Origin: Collinsella aerofaciens
Lineage (GTDB): Bacteria > Actinomycetota > Coriobacteriia > Coriobacteriales > Coriobacteriaceae
DNA length: 64,000 nucleotides
Assembly: GCF_901212495.1 (NCBI RefSeq)
Contig: NZ_CAAKNY010000017.1
Span: 1-64,000 of the forward strand
Direction of reading: 5' to 3'
A program made the position numbers and the translations under genes. This document shows positions 41,614-50,267 of this stretch, piece after piece. Position 1 is the stretch's first letter; each line of letters starts with the position of its first letter. The notes beneath the pieces were generated by a model. The model did no database searches. It had not been told where the DNA came from and worked only from the letters and a program-made list of their open reading frames with translations.

Positions 41614-41640
41614 TGGGGCGGGACACCTACCCAGTCAAAC

Positions 41641-41857
41641 GTCTCGATCTGTAACATCTAGACCCGCTTTTGATGTCTAGGTGTTACAGATCGAGATCAT
41701 TCCGAGGGACAGCTCCGTTTGTCTCAATCTGTAACACGTAGACCCCGTTTTCACTGCTAGATGTTACAGATTGAGATCTTCTACCGGACGGTTTTGGTTT
41801 ATCTCAATCTGTAACAGATAGACCCGTTTTGAGCCGTTAGATGTTACAGATTGAGAC
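41641..41857. repeat. Palindrome array F: three 57-bp units
   Basis: Units at 41641-41697, 41721-41777 and 41801-41857, exactly 80 bp apart. Loops follow NNTAGACCC-N-TTTTGA, the clearest loop conservation of all clusters. It sits between two convergent genes. Confidence 0.92.
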
Positions 41858-41892
41858 AAAAGGTCGGCCGGACTCACGACAGACAGGATCGG

Positions 41893-42708
41893 CTAACAGC
41901 AGCTGTAGACAACCTCGCCGCCGAGCTCCATCCGGGCAATCGTTACGCCGAAGACTTGTTCGAGCACGCCCTGGTCGAGAATCTCGGCAGGTGTACCCAC
42001 GGCAACGATGCGGCCGCTGTCCATGACGGCGATGCGGTCGCAGAAGCGCAGGGCGAGCGGCAGGTCATGAATAACCACAGCACCGGTCATCCCCTGCTCA
42101 TGAACCAGCCCACGAGCCAGGCCCATCACGTCGAGCGCTGCGCGGGGGTCCAAGTAGGTCGTGGGCTCGTCGAGCAGCACGGTCCGTGCCCGCTGGGCGA
42201 GCACCATCGCGATAAACGCCCGCTGCCGCTCGCCGCCCGAAAGCGTGCGGGCAGCCTTGTGCGCCAAATGCTCAACACCGGCAACGCGCATAGACTCGGC
42301 AACAATCAGCCGGTCCTGATCGGTCAGTCCGCCAAACAGCCCCATATGGGCATAGCGTCCGCACGACACAAGTGCCTCCACCGTCATGGACGGCGTGCGG
42401 TGAATCTGGGGCAGCAGCGCAATACGCTCGGCACGTTCACGTGCAGACAGGCTGTCGAGAGCATCACCCTCAACGAGCGCCTCGCCCGCGGCCGGCTCCA
42501 GCACGCCATCGATCACGCGCAACAGGGTCGACTTGCCGCAGCCGTTGGGACCGACGATGCCCGTCAGGCAACCCGCGGGCAGCGCAAGCGACAAGCCGTC
42601 CAACACCGCGTGCTCGCCATAGGCAAAGCGGACATCGTGCAGCTCAACGGCCGCGGCCGGGCAAGCCGCACCCGCAGCGCCCGCGCCCCGCACGCCACGC
42701 TCACTCAT
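41893..42708 (-). CDS. Metallophore/heme-type ABC importer, ATP-binding protein (FecE type)
   Basis: 271 aa. Walker A is GPNGCGKST, the signature LSGGERQRAF, Walker B VLLDEPTTYLD and the switch histidine is in VIHDLP. The TTYLDPRAALDVM wording is typical of FepC/BtuD-like ATPases for siderophores, heme or cobalamin. The start overlaps the permease end by eight bases, so translation is coupled. The Cys pair at the very end (YSCC) is unusual. Confidence 0.9.
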   Translation of the reverse strand: MSERGVRGAGAAGAACPAAAVELHDVRFAYGEHAVLDGLSLALPAGCLTGIVGPNGCGKSTLLRVIDGVLEPAAGEALVEGDALDSLSARERAERIALLPQIHRTPSMTVEALVSCGRYAHMGLFGGLTDQDRLIVAESMRVAGVEHLAHKAARTLSGGERQRAFIAMVLAQRARTVLLDEPTTYLDPRAALDVMGLARGLVHEQGMTGAVVIHDLPLALRFCDRIAVMDSGRIVAVGTPAEILDQGVLEQVFGVTIARMELGGEVVYSCC

Positions 42709-43750
42709 CGCGGAACCCCTTTCGCGCCATAATCAGGTAGATAAAGAACGGTCCGCCCACCAGCGACAGCAAAATGCCCACCGGCAGTTCGTAGGGCGCA
42801 AAAGCCGTGCGTGCGACGGTATCGCACAGAACGGTAAACGCCGCGCCGCACATTGCGCACAGCGGAATGACCACGCGGTTGTCGTGGCCCGCAAGGCGGC
42901 GCACCGCATGGGGCACCATCAGGCCCACAAAGCCAATCAGACCGCCAAAGCTTACCGCGCAGCCCGCGAGCAGCGCCGCCACCGCCAGCGCCGCCAAGCG
43001 CACCGTCACCGTGCGCATGCCTAGGCCATGGGCAGCCTCGCGACCGAGCGACAGCACATTCAGACGGTTCGCCAGGCAAAACGCCACCACCATGCCGCAT
43101 ACCGCCAGCAACGCCGGCAGCATCAGGTTGCGCATGAGCACGCCCGAGAAGCCGCCGACCAAGTATGCCGACGACCCCACGTACACGTTCGGTGCCACCA
43201 ACAGCACGGTGTTCATACCGGCACCCGCCACGGCGTTGATCGCCACGCCCGAAAGCACCACGGTCAGACGTGACACGCCCGCGCGCGCCGAGATGGCAAA
43301 CACGAGCGCGGCCGCGATCAGCGCACCCGCAAAAGCCACGATCGGCAGCAGCTCGCGCGGCGGATCGTTATAGAACAACGGACAGGCCGAGACGGCAAGC
43401 ACAGCCAGGCCCGCACCAGAGTTGATGCCGATCACACTCGGACTCGCCAGCGGGTTGTCGAGTACCGCCTGAATGAGCGCACCGGCAACAGAAAGCGCCG
43501 CGCCGGCAACGAGACCGGCGACGACGCGGGGCATGCGGATATTCACGATGATATTGGCGACGGTCGCGTCCACGGGGGCACCCGTCGCAAAGGCGGCAAT
43601 ATCGCCGATCGAAACAGAGCTGGGACCCATGCAAAACGAGACGACGGCAATGACAACCAGCGCCACGACAGACCCGGCAAACAGGCGGACGACACGGCGA
43701 CGTGCGTGCGACGGAGCGCTCCCCGCTCCATTCGAACTCGTCTTACGCAT
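42701..43750 (-). CDS. Metallophore/heme-type ABC importer, permease (FecCD family)
   Basis: 349 aa, nine or ten membrane segments. RMPRVVAGLVAGAALSVAGALIQAVLDNPLASPSVIG and FVGLMVPHAVRRLAGHDNR are the hallmark stretches of FecCD/BtuC permeases, which work as homodimers with a FepC-like ATPase. It is between the binding protein and ATPase genes in one minus-strand operon. Confidence 0.92.
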   Translation of the reverse strand: MRKTSSNGAGSAPSHARRRVVRLFAGSVVALVVIAVVSFCMGPSSVSIGDIAAFATGAPVDATVANIIVNIRMPRVVAGLVAGAALSVAGALIQAVLDNPLASPSVIGINSGAGLAVLAVSACPLFYNDPPRELLPIVAFAGALIAAALVFAISARAGVSRLTVVLSGVAINAVAGAGMNTVLLVAPNVYVGSSAYLVGGFSGVLMRNLMLPALLAVCGMVVAFCLANRLNVLSLGREAAHGLGMRTVTVRLAALAVAALLAGCAVSFGGLIGFVGLMVPHAVRRLAGHDNRVVIPLCAMCGAAFTVLCDTVARTAFAPYELPVGILLSLVGGPFFIYLIMARKGFRDE

Positions 43751-43759
43751 GCAAACCCC

Positions 43760-44848
43760 CTAGTTCATCTTGGCCAGCGCCTTGCCCAGAATCGTATAGG
43801 ACTCATCCCATTTGGCATTGGGCTTCGACATAAAATGCGCGCTGTCGAGCACCTTGTAGTTGCCTGCTTTAACGGCCGAGAGCTCGCCCCAGGCAGGATT
43901 GGACTCCACGGACTGCGTAAAGTTGCGCTCGGCGGCCTTTGTATCAGTGCCGACGGACAGCACAAAAATATAATCCGGATCGAGCGCGGCGATCGACTCG
44001 ATGCTAAAGTCCGTGAGCGCACTCGAGTTCTCGTCGCACACGTTGGTCGCACCCAATTCCTTGACCATTGCGCCCGTCATACCGGTGGAATCCTGCGCGG
44101 TAACGCCCTTGGAGTACGAGCTCATCACCAGCACACGCGGCTTCTTGTCGGAAACGCTGTACTTTTTGACGGCCTTTTTAATCGAGGCCTGAACATCGAG
44201 GCCGTTCTTCTGATACAGGTCGTCGCGACCCGTGATGGCGGTAAAGATGCGGAGCATGCGCAGATAGTCGTCGAACGTGGCGACCTTAAAGAACGCACAG
44301 GGAATCTCGGACGCATCGAGGGCGCTCTTAAGGTCGGATTGCGAAACGCCCGTGGAGTGCTTGCCATCCGAAAGGCCGGTAGCGATCACAAAGTCAGGGT
44401 CCTGAGCCATGATGGACTCGAGCGACAACGACGTGGAACGGCCCACCGATGCCACCTTGTCGGCATCGACGCCGTAGTTCTCATAGGCATCGTCGGTCGC
44501 GGCGGCGAGCTTGCCGCCTGCGAGCTCCCAAGCGTTGGCAAAGCTGCCCATGCAGGCCACGACATGCTTAGGCTTCTTGACGGTAACGGTGTTGCCCAGG
44601 TCATCGGTAAAACTCACCGCGCCATCCGCGGCGATCTTAAGATCGACCGACTTGGCGACCTTATCGTCAGTCGAAGTCGAAGCCGAGGATTTGCCGGCGT
44701 CTGACGACTGGACAGCAGAGCTCGCTGAAGAACCGCTATTTGCCGAGGAACCGGTCGCGCCGCAGGCGCTTAAGCCCAGGCTCAAAACAGCGGCGAGCGC
44801 AAGCGTGGCACCGGCCATCATGGGTCGTATCAAATGGGTCTTCTTCAT
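43760..44848 (-). CDS. ABC importer substrate-binding lipoprotein (helical backbone type)
   Basis: 362 aa. A signal peptide ends in the lipobox LGLSACG (C29), then a Ser/Ala-rich linker. The mature part is of the FepB/BtuF kind: GNTVTVKKPKHVVACMGSFANAWELAG, SLSLESIMAQDPDFVIATG, ALDPDYIFVLSVG. It would bind an iron, heme or cobalamin-like ligand outside the membrane. ATG at 44848. It is immediately downstream of the CbiK-like gene and upstream of the permease. Confidence 0.9.
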   Translation of the reverse strand: MKKTHLIRPMMAGATLALAAVLSLGLSACGATGSSANSGSSASSAVQSSDAGKSSASTSTDDKVAKSVDLKIAADGAVSFTDDLGNTVTVKKPKHVVACMGSFANAWELAGGKLAAATDDAYENYGVDADKVASVGRSTSLSLESIMAQDPDFVIATGLSDGKHSTGVSQSDLKSALDASEIPCAFFKVATFDDYLRMLRIFTAITGRDDLYQKNGLDVQASIKKAVKKYSVSDKKPRVLVMSSYSKGVTAQDSTGMTGAMVKELGATNVCDENSSALTDFSIESIAALDPDYIFVLSVGTDTKAAERNFTQSVESNPAWGELSAVKAGNYKVLDSAHFMSKPNAKWDESYTILGKALAKMN

Positions 44849-44876
44849 CGTTATACTTTCTGTTCTTTCTTCTCTT

Positions 44877-45722
44877 CTATTCGTTCGTGGCGAACAGCGC
44901 ACGTGCATGGTGCGCATACAGTTCCCGTACGGCGGCAACCTCGCCCAGGCCACAATCGCAAAGCTGCGGGACATAGTCTGCAGCCGCGAGCACACTCGAC
45001 CATGAGCGGTCATCCGAGCCACCGATATTCTTGAGCACATGGCGTCCGGCGGAAAGCATCAGCGGCACCAGCCGCACCGTCGAACCCGGTTCGGCAAGCC
45101 CGCGAACAACCTGCAGGGCAGCGCTTGGGCCATCCGACAGACAGGCCACCGCCAAGTCATCACGACCGGCGCGGGCAAACGCCGCTCCAAGCGACCCGTA
45201 CGCATCAAAGGCGTCGCGGGGTCGCGCATAGTCGCTGCCCGCCGGCCCGCCAATGCCATGGCCTACAAAGAGGGTCACGGTCCCAGGCTTAGGCCGCCAC
45301 TCCCCCATAAGCGCCGCGGCAAGACAATCCACATCCGTGGCATCGGACAGGAGCGGGGCACCGACAACGGCCTTCAGCCCCAAACGCTCGACAGCCGCAC
45401 CCACGCGCTCGTGCAGGTTGGCTTGGGCCCATCCGTCGACAACCATACCGGACACGATGGCAACCCTGCGCGCGCCGGCGTCAGCGACCTGCTCCAGCAC
45501 GCGCTCCAACTCGGGCGCAGGCTCACCACAGCGAGCCAAAAGCCGGCACACCGCCGGGCCACAAAAAGCCAGCTCGCACGGTACGTCAACGGCATCGGCC
45601 ACCGCACGAAACGCGGGCTCGATCGCCGCCAAACGCGCCTGGGCACGCGTGGTGCCATAGGCGGCAAACACGACGGCGTCCACGCGAGCGCCGGCGCACG
45701 TTTCAATCGCAGCGCCGCCCAC
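44877..45722 (-). CDS. CbiK-type chelatase (sirohydrochlorin cobaltochelatase family)
   Basis: 281 aa. VDAVVFAAYGTTRAQAR, VTLFVGHGIGG and LMLSAGRHVLKNIGG carry the histidines that ligate metal in anaerobic CbiK. The family inserts Co2+ (or Fe2+/Ni2+) into sirohydrochlorin. Its place as first gene of a metallophore ABC operon is unexpected and suggests a role in handling an imported tetrapyrrole or its metal. The GTG start at 45722 has GAGGG upstream, overlapping the stop of the JAMM gene, so it is coupled to the sulfur operon. Confidence 0.8.
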   Translation of the reverse strand: MGGAAIETCAGARVDAVVFAAYGTTRAQARLAAIEPAFRAVADAVDVPCELAFCGPAVCRLLARCGEPAPELERVLEQVADAGARRVAIVSGMVVDGWAQANLHERVGAAVERLGLKAVVGAPLLSDATDVDCLAAALMGEWRPKPGTVTLFVGHGIGGPAGSDYARPRDAFDAYGSLGAAFARAGRDDLAVACLSDGPSAALQVVRGLAEPGSTVRLVPLMLSAGRHVLKNIGGSDDRSWSSVLAAADYVPQLCDCGLGEVAAVRELYAHHARALFATNE

Positions 45723-45724
45723 GC

Positions 45725-46171
45725 CTAACCCTCAACAACCTCGAGCGGCACGCGGGCAACCTGCTTGTCGTGTTCAACATGGAAGGCGTTGAGCACCAGA
45801 TGCTCGGGATCCATCAGTGACAGGATCAGATACGCCGCCGTCGAGTCAAACGCCAGGCGCTTGTCCTCCTCGGAGGGACGCGACGGGCTCTCGGGATGCG
45901 AATGCCAGTTGCCGAGCATCTCCCAGCCATGGGCACGCGCGTCCTTAACGGCCGCGAGCTGCTCGCGCGGATCCATCGAAAAGTGCTCGTTACTCTCGTC
46001 GACATTGGTAAGCAGGTACACATGCTCGACGGTACCCACTGCCGCCTCACCCTCGCCGGCCACCGTGCCGGCAATCAGACCGCACGCCTCGTTGGGCAGA
46101 CCCTCCTTGGCATGTGCCACGATACGGTCGTAATCCGCGGCCGCAAGCAGCAGCTTCTCCACGCGCGGCAT
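45725..46171 (-). CDS. JAMM/M67-family metalloprotease, probable sulfur-carrier trimming enzyme
   Basis: 148 aa. The JAMM zinc motif is complete: E28 in NEACG, H90 and H92 in NWHSHP, S100 and D103 in RPSEEDK. In sulfur-carrier operons such proteases (Mec in mycobacteria, HcyD in Wolinella) remove extra C-terminal residues from a ThiS-like carrier or release the product attached to it. The carrier at 47158 ends GGGC, which would need this. ATG at 46171, two bases after the stop of the MoeB-like gene. Confidence 0.88.
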   Translation of the reverse strand: MPRVEKLLLAAADYDRIVAHAKEGLPNEACGLIAGTVAGEGEAAVGTVEHVYLLTNVDESNEHFSMDPREQLAAVKDARAHGWEMLGNWHSHPESPSRPSEEDKRLAFDSTAAYLILSLMDPEHLVLNAFHVEHDKQVARVPLEVVEG

Positions 46172-46173
46172 CG

Positions 46174-47010
46174 CTACTCCCCCGCCTTCAGGCTCGCACC
46201 GTGCACGGCATCGGCACACTCGGGCTGCTCGTAGTCGATCAGCTCGGTGATGGTCGGATGCTCGCCGCAAATGGCGCAATTGGGGTCTGCCGGCGGCAGC
46301 TTGATGGTATGGAAATCGCCCGCCAGCGCATCGTAGGTGAGCAGCTTGCCGGTCAGCAGGTTGCCGATGCCCAAGATGTACTTAATGGCCTCGAGCGCCT
46401 CCAGGCAGCCGATGACACCCGCCATGGCGCCGATGACACCCGCCTGCTTGCACGTGGGCACGGCGTCCTTGGGCGGCATGGTCTTAAAGACGCAGCGATA
46501 GCACGGGCCCTCGCCCGGCACATAGGTCATGAGCTGGCCCTTAAAGCGGATGATGCCCGCATGCACAAAGGGCTTCTTGGCCATGACACAGGCGTCGTTG
46601 ATGAGAAACTTCGTGGGGAAGTTGTCCACGCCGTCGATCACAAAGTCGTAGTCGGCGATCAGGTCGGCGATGTTGGTGGAGTCGACGAACTCCTGGTAGG
46701 TATTGACCGTGACGTCGGGGTTGATGTCCTCCATCGTCTCCTTGGCGCTTTCCACCTTGGGCTCGCCGATGTTGGACGTGGCATGGATCACCTGACGCTG
46801 CAGGTTGGAAAGGTCGACCTCGTCGGCATCGACAATACCGATGGTGCCCACGCCGGCAGCAGCCAGGTACAGGGCCGCCGGTGCGCCCAGGCCGCCGGCG
46901 CCAATGATAAGGACGCGGGCATTCAGGAGCTTCTTTTGCCCCTTGACGCCAACCTCCTTCAAGATGATGTGGCGCGAATAGCGCTCAAGCTGTTCATTCG
47001 AAAAAGCCAT
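46174..47010 (-). CDS. MoeB/ThiF-family sulfur-carrier adenylyltransferase
   Basis: 278 aa. VLIIGAGGLGAPAALYLAAAG (GxGxxG, residues 37-42) binds ATP; DGVDNFPTKFLIND follows. Zinc cysteines are CYRC and CAIC, and the thioester cysteine candidate is in VPTCKQAGVIG. It adenylates the C-terminal glycine of a small ubiquitin-like carrier so that sulfur can be added. Partner genes are the carrier upstream and the JAMM protease downstream. It corresponds to HcyF in the Wolinella homocysteine pathway; MoeB for molybdopterin is less likely without other moa genes here. Confidence 0.9.
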   Translation of the reverse strand: MAFSNEQLERYSRHIILKEVGVKGQKKLLNARVLIIGAGGLGAPAALYLAAAGVGTIGIVDADEVDLSNLQRQVIHATSNIGEPKVESAKETMEDINPDVTVNTYQEFVDSTNIADLIADYDFVIDGVDNFPTKFLINDACVMAKKPFVHAGIIRFKGQLMTYVPGEGPCYRCVFKTMPPKDAVPTCKQAGVIGAMAGVIGCLEALEAIKYILGIGNLLTGKLLTYDALAGDFHTIKLPPADPNCAICGEHPTITELIDYEQPECADAVHGASLKAGE

Positions 47011-47061
47011 GCGATAGCTCCCTTAAAACTGAAGAGAGACGGGGATCGGCTAAAAACGTTC

Positions 47062-47145
47062 CAGGTGCCGCAGATGGGCCTGAAAGAGGAGCGCCGCGTA
47101 CTTAAATGTACGCAAGCGACGGCTTGAGGGCCAAGGTGCGGTGCT
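47062..47145 (+). repeat. Copy 2 of the 85-bp dispersed intergenic repeat
   Basis: It carries AGGTGCCGCAGATGGGC, TGAAAGAGGAGCG, GCGTACTTAAATGTACGC, AAGCGACGG, CTTGAGGGCCAAGGT in the order seen at 25630-25716 on the other strand. It separates the carrier gene from the MoeB-like gene. Confidence 0.75.
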
Positions 47146-47157
47146 TAGGGAACTTTT

Positions 47158-47364
47158 TTAGCAGCCACCGCCCATGAAGTAGAGAAACTCAACCGTGTCG
47201 CCATCGTTGAGCACGCGGCTGTCGAAGTCCTTGTGGTCCACGAACTCGTCGTTGACCGACACGGTCACGTACTCGGGCGTCTCGACATTCTCGGCCGCCA
47301 CGAGCTGCGTCACGGTCAGGCCCTCGTCGTATTCTTTCTGCTTGCCGCCGACATTGATCTTCAT
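47158..47364 (-). CDS. ThiS/MoaD-like sulfur carrier ending GGGC
   Basis: 68 aa with the ubiquitin-like fold pattern MKINVGGKQKEY ... LNDGDTVEFLYFMGGGC. Functional carriers must end in Gly-Gly; here an extra Cys (or Gly-Cys) follows, so trimming is required before activation. That matches the pro-carriers in pathways with a JAMM protease. The ATG at 47364 has AGGAAGGA upstream; an ATG three codons earlier is too close to it. It heads the carrier, MoeB-like, JAMM gene set. Confidence 0.88.
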   Translation of the reverse strand: MKINVGGKQKEYDEGLTVTQLVAAENVETPEYVTVSVNDEFVDHKDFDSRVLNDGDTVEFLYFMGGGC

Positions 47365-47429
47365 GATTGGCATCCTTCCTACCAAGTAATTACGTATCCG
47401 AGCCCTTGCAGACCCGCTCAGACAGGGCC

Positions 47430-47750
47430 CTAGGCGAGCGCCCCATCGATAAACTCCTCGAGCTCTTTGAGCGCCTTAAAGCCCACCGTGCGGCCGGCCT
47501 CCTTGCCGCCCTGGAACAGTACGAGCGTGGGCGCCGCCATGACGCCGTTGTCTACGGCCACCTGCGTGTCGAAATTGATGTTGACCTTCACCACGTCGAG
47601 CTCGCCGGCGCGGGTCTCCTCCAGCTTTGCCAGCTGCGGGTTTAAGCGCTTGCACGGAATGCAGGTATCCGAATAAAAATCAACGAGCACCGGCTTGTCC
47701 GCCTTGAGTACGCGCTCCTCAAACGAAGCGGCATCGATTCTCTCTGCCAT
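47430..47750 (-). CDS. Thioredoxin-like protein with CIPC active site
   Basis: 106 aa, a plain thioredoxin fold. The active site is DTCIPC (C30, C33) rather than the classic CGPC, which would change its redox potential. The cis-proline is in MAAPTLVLF. It sits between the TusA-like and carrier genes and may reduce a persulfide or disulfide in the sulfur pathway; that role is inferred from place alone. Confidence 0.88.
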   Translation of the reverse strand: MAERIDAASFEERVLKADKPVLVDFYSDTCIPCKRLNPQLAKLEETRAGELDVVKVNINFDTQVAVDNGVMAAPTLVLFQGGKEAGRTVGFKALKELEEFIDGALA

Positions 47751-47761
47751 CGTCAGCCTCC

Positions 47762-48016
47762 CTACTCGTCCACGAGTTTCTTAACGTACAGGTCAAACGT
47801 GCCCTCGTCCGACGGCGCCAGGCGCAGCACCTGCTGGCCGTCATCCTTAAGCGAGCGCGGCACGTTTTGCATGGGCTCGCCCTCGTTGAGGTGCACCTTG
47901 AGCACCTGGCCGATCTCGAGCTCCTCGATGGCGGCCTTCGCGCGCACAAACGTCATGGGGCAGACGGCGTCGGTGATATCGACCTCGTCGTCAAATGCAA
48001 TCTCTTCCTGGGCCAT
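47762..48016 (-). CDS. TusA-like sulfurtransferase (SirA fold)
   Basis: 84 aa. The sulfur-carrying cysteine is C19 in DAVCPMTFVRAK; classical TusA has CPxP, here CPMT, a pattern seen in sulfur-metabolism paralogues. It carries a persulfide between proteins. It lies between the sulfite reductase and thioredoxin genes, so it could take sulfide-level sulfur from the reductase to the carrier. Confidence 0.85.
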   Translation of the reverse strand: MAQEEIAFDDEVDITDAVCPMTFVRAKAAIEELEIGQVLKVHLNEGEPMQNVPRSLKDDGQQVLRLAPSDEGTFDLYVKKLVDE

Positions 48017-48064
48017 GGAGGCCTCCTTCCCTAAGCAGCATGGGCTCGGCCCCGCCGCGTCAAC

Positions 48065-48979
48065 TTATTTATCGGTGCCGATCAGCGGCTTGATGGGCTC
48101 GCCCGGCTTGGGCGCATGCTCGTTGTAGGCAGCGGTCACGGCCTCGACCATGCCCTCCCAGCCCTCGCGATCGAGCGTGAACTTAAAGCGATCGCCGGCC
48201 TTGGCGTGGTCGTCGAACCACTGGATCGCGGCATCCGCCACGGCGATGAGCTGCTCGTCGTTCTCGATGGGCGGAAGGAACGACTTGGCCTTGGTAATGT
48301 GGTTGCCAAACAGGCCGCCAAAGCACACGTTGTAGACCGGCTGGGTCTCCCAAGCGTCGACCGGGCACTTCTGCGAGCACTTGCCGCAGCTTGCGCACTT
48401 GTCGTAGTCCACCGTGAGCGTCTCGCCGTCGTCGCTGATGGCGCCAAACGAGCACACCTTGGAGCAGATGCCGCAGTGGATGCACGCGTCGGGAACCCAG
48501 GTGACCTTGCGGCCGCCCTTGATGCCCATGTCGTTCTCCTCGGCCTTCAGGCAGTTGTTTTGGCAACCGGTCACGCCGAATTTAAACTTACCGGGCAGGT
48601 CGCGGCCAAAATAGCGCTCGTCGAGCTCGTTGGCGACGGCAAAGCTGTCGATGTTGCCCGAAGGACACGACACGCAGCCCTGGCAGCCCGTCACCGTGCG
48701 GACGCGCGCGCCGCAGCAACCCGGCTCCACGCCGCCCTGCGCGAGCACGGCCTTGACCTCCTCGGCATCCTCCACGTTGATCCAGGGAATCTCGATGGAC
48801 TGGCGACTTGTGTTGTGGATATAGCCGTGACCGTACTTTTCGGCCACCTCAGCCACGACACGCAGCTGCTCGGCCGTCATATGCCCGGCCACCACGCGCA
48901 GGCGAAGGCTGTAGTACCCCTTCTGCTTCTGCGCCATAAAACCACCCTTTTTGAGTGCGGCATTGTTTATCTTTGCCAT
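48065..48979 (-). CDS. Siroheme sulfite reductase with two ferredoxin clusters
   Basis: 304 aa, much shorter than assimilatory CysI. The siroheme/4Fe-4S cysteines are present as C99-x5-C105 (TGCQGCVSC) and C139-x3-C143 (TGCQNNC). Two ferredoxin motifs follow: CIHCGICSKVC (C166-C176) and CASCGKCSQKC (C195-C205). It probably reduces sulfite to sulfide in the cytosol with ferredoxin-like electron input. Its neighbours, MetY and the carrier, argue for an assimilatory role. Dissimilatory-type or Asr-like reduction is an alternative. Confidence 0.87.
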   Translation of the reverse strand: MAKINNAALKKGGFMAQKQKGYYSLRLRVVAGHMTAEQLRVVAEVAEKYGHGYIHNTSRQSIEIPWINVEDAEEVKAVLAQGGVEPGCCGARVRTVTGCQGCVSCPSGNIDSFAVANELDERYFGRDLPGKFKFGVTGCQNNCLKAEENDMGIKGGRKVTWVPDACIHCGICSKVCSFGAISDDGETLTVDYDKCASCGKCSQKCPVDAWETQPVYNVCFGGLFGNHITKAKSFLPPIENDEQLIAVADAAIQWFDDHAKAGDRFKFTLDREGWEGMVEAVTAAYNEHAPKPGEPIKPLIGTDK

Positions 48980-48992
48980 ACCAGTTCCCCTT

Positions 48993-50267
48993 CTATGCTT
49001 GATCGGCGGCGGTGAGCGACCGCTCGAAATCCTCGATAAGGTCGGCGAGGTCCTCGATCCCGATCGATAGGCGAATCGTATCGGGCCACACGCCTGCCGC
49101 CTGTTGCTCCTGCGGCGAATTGTCGGCGAAAACAGTTGTCGCAGGATGCGTGATGAGCGTCTTGGTGTCGCCGATGTTGCTTACGCGCAGCGGCAACTTG
49201 ACGCCGTTGATAACCTTGAACGCACGCTCCTGGGAGCCCACGCGGATCGACATGAGCGCGCCAAAGCCGCGGCCGCCAAACTGACGCGCGGCCACGTCAT
49301 GACCTGGGTGCGAGGGCAGACCCGGATAGTCGACCTCGACATCGTGGCCGCTCGACGCGAACCATTCGGCAAGGCCTTGGGCGTTCGCGCAGGCGCGCTC
49401 CATGCGCAGGGCGAGCGTCTCGATGCCCGTACAGTTGAGAAACGCGTTTTGCGGCGACAGGCACGCGCCGGTATCGCGGAACAGTCCCTGGCGCAGCTTG
49501 ACCGTATAGGCCATGTTGCGAAACTTGGCCCACTTGGCCATGGACGGGTAGCGCTGCGGATCCCACGGACCGCGGCCCGAATCGATCACCACGCCGCTGA
49601 TGGCATTGCTGTGACCGTTGATGTACTTGCTCGAGGACTCAACGACCACGTCGGCACCCAGGTCGAGCGGGCGACACAGATACGGCGTCGCCACGGTGTT
49701 GTCGACCACCAGGCCAATGCCGTGCACGTGGGCGACCTCGGCAATAGCGGCGATATCGAGCACTTCGAGCTTGGGATTCGAGATGGTCTCGGCAAAGACG
49801 AGCTTGGTGTGCTCGTCAATCGCCTGCTCCAGCGTGTCCGGTGTCAGCTCGGAAACATAGACGGTCTCGATACCAAAGTCGCGCAGACTTTCGAACAGCT
49901 CGAGCGTGCCGCCGTACAGGCAGGCACCCGCCACGATCTTGTCCCCCGCGCGCAGCACGTTGGAGACGGCGTTGAAGATCGCCGCCATGCCCGAGGCGGT
50001 GGCGACGGCCGCAAAGCCGCCCTCCAGCGCCGCCATGCGACGCTCGAACGCCGCAACGGTGGGGTTGCCCAGGCGCGTATACACGTAGCCCGGCGCACGC
50101 CCGCCTGCCACCGCGGCGTGACGCTCCTCCTCATCGAACGCATAGGCGCTCGTCTGGTAGATCGGCGGCGTCGTCGACTCCACGGCGAACGGCTCGCGGC
50201 GGCGCGCGTGGAGCAGCGCCGTCTCAAAGCGCATGCCGTCGATGCGCTCGTCGCTCGGTTCGGTCAT
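48993..50267 (-). CDS. metY: O-acetylhomoserine sulfhydrylase (PLP enzyme)
   Basis: 424 aa, the size of MetY. The PLP lysine is in VVESSSKYINGHS; PIYQTSAYAF, YTRLGNPT and LRVSNIGDTKTLITHPA are typical. It replaces the acetyl group of O-acetylhomoserine with sulfur to give homocysteine. In Wolinella the sulfur comes from a protein thiocarboxylate, and the carrier genes here allow the same. The ATG at 50267 was chosen by family length; one at 50285 is also possible. It starts the operon reading into the sulfite reductase gene 13 bases on. Confidence 0.92.
   Translation of the reverse strand: MTEPSDERIDGMRFETALLHARRREPFAVESTTPPIYQTSAYAFDEEERHAAVAGGRAPGYVYTRLGNPTVAAFERRMAALEGGFAAVATASGMAAIFNAVSNVLRAGDKIVAGACLYGGTLELFESLRDFGIETVYVSELTPDTLEQAIDEHTKLVFAETISNPKLEVLDIAAIAEVAHVHGIGLVVDNTVATPYLCRPLDLGADVVVESSSKYINGHSNAISGVVIDSGRGPWDPQRYPSMAKWAKFRNMAYTVKLRQGLFRDTGACLSPQNAFLNCTGIETLALRMERACANAQGLAEWFASSGHDVEVDYPGLPSHPGHDVAARQFGGRGFGALMSIRVGSQERAFKVINGVKLPLRVSNIGDTKTLITHPATTVFADNSPQEQQAAGVWPDTIRLSIGIEDLADLIEDFERSLTAADQA

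Noticed and set aside
46174..47364. Molybdopterin or thiamine operon (MoeB/MoaD or ThiF/ThiS)
   Set aside because: No other moa or thi gene is near, while MetY, sulfite reductase and JAMM protease point to the homocysteine route.
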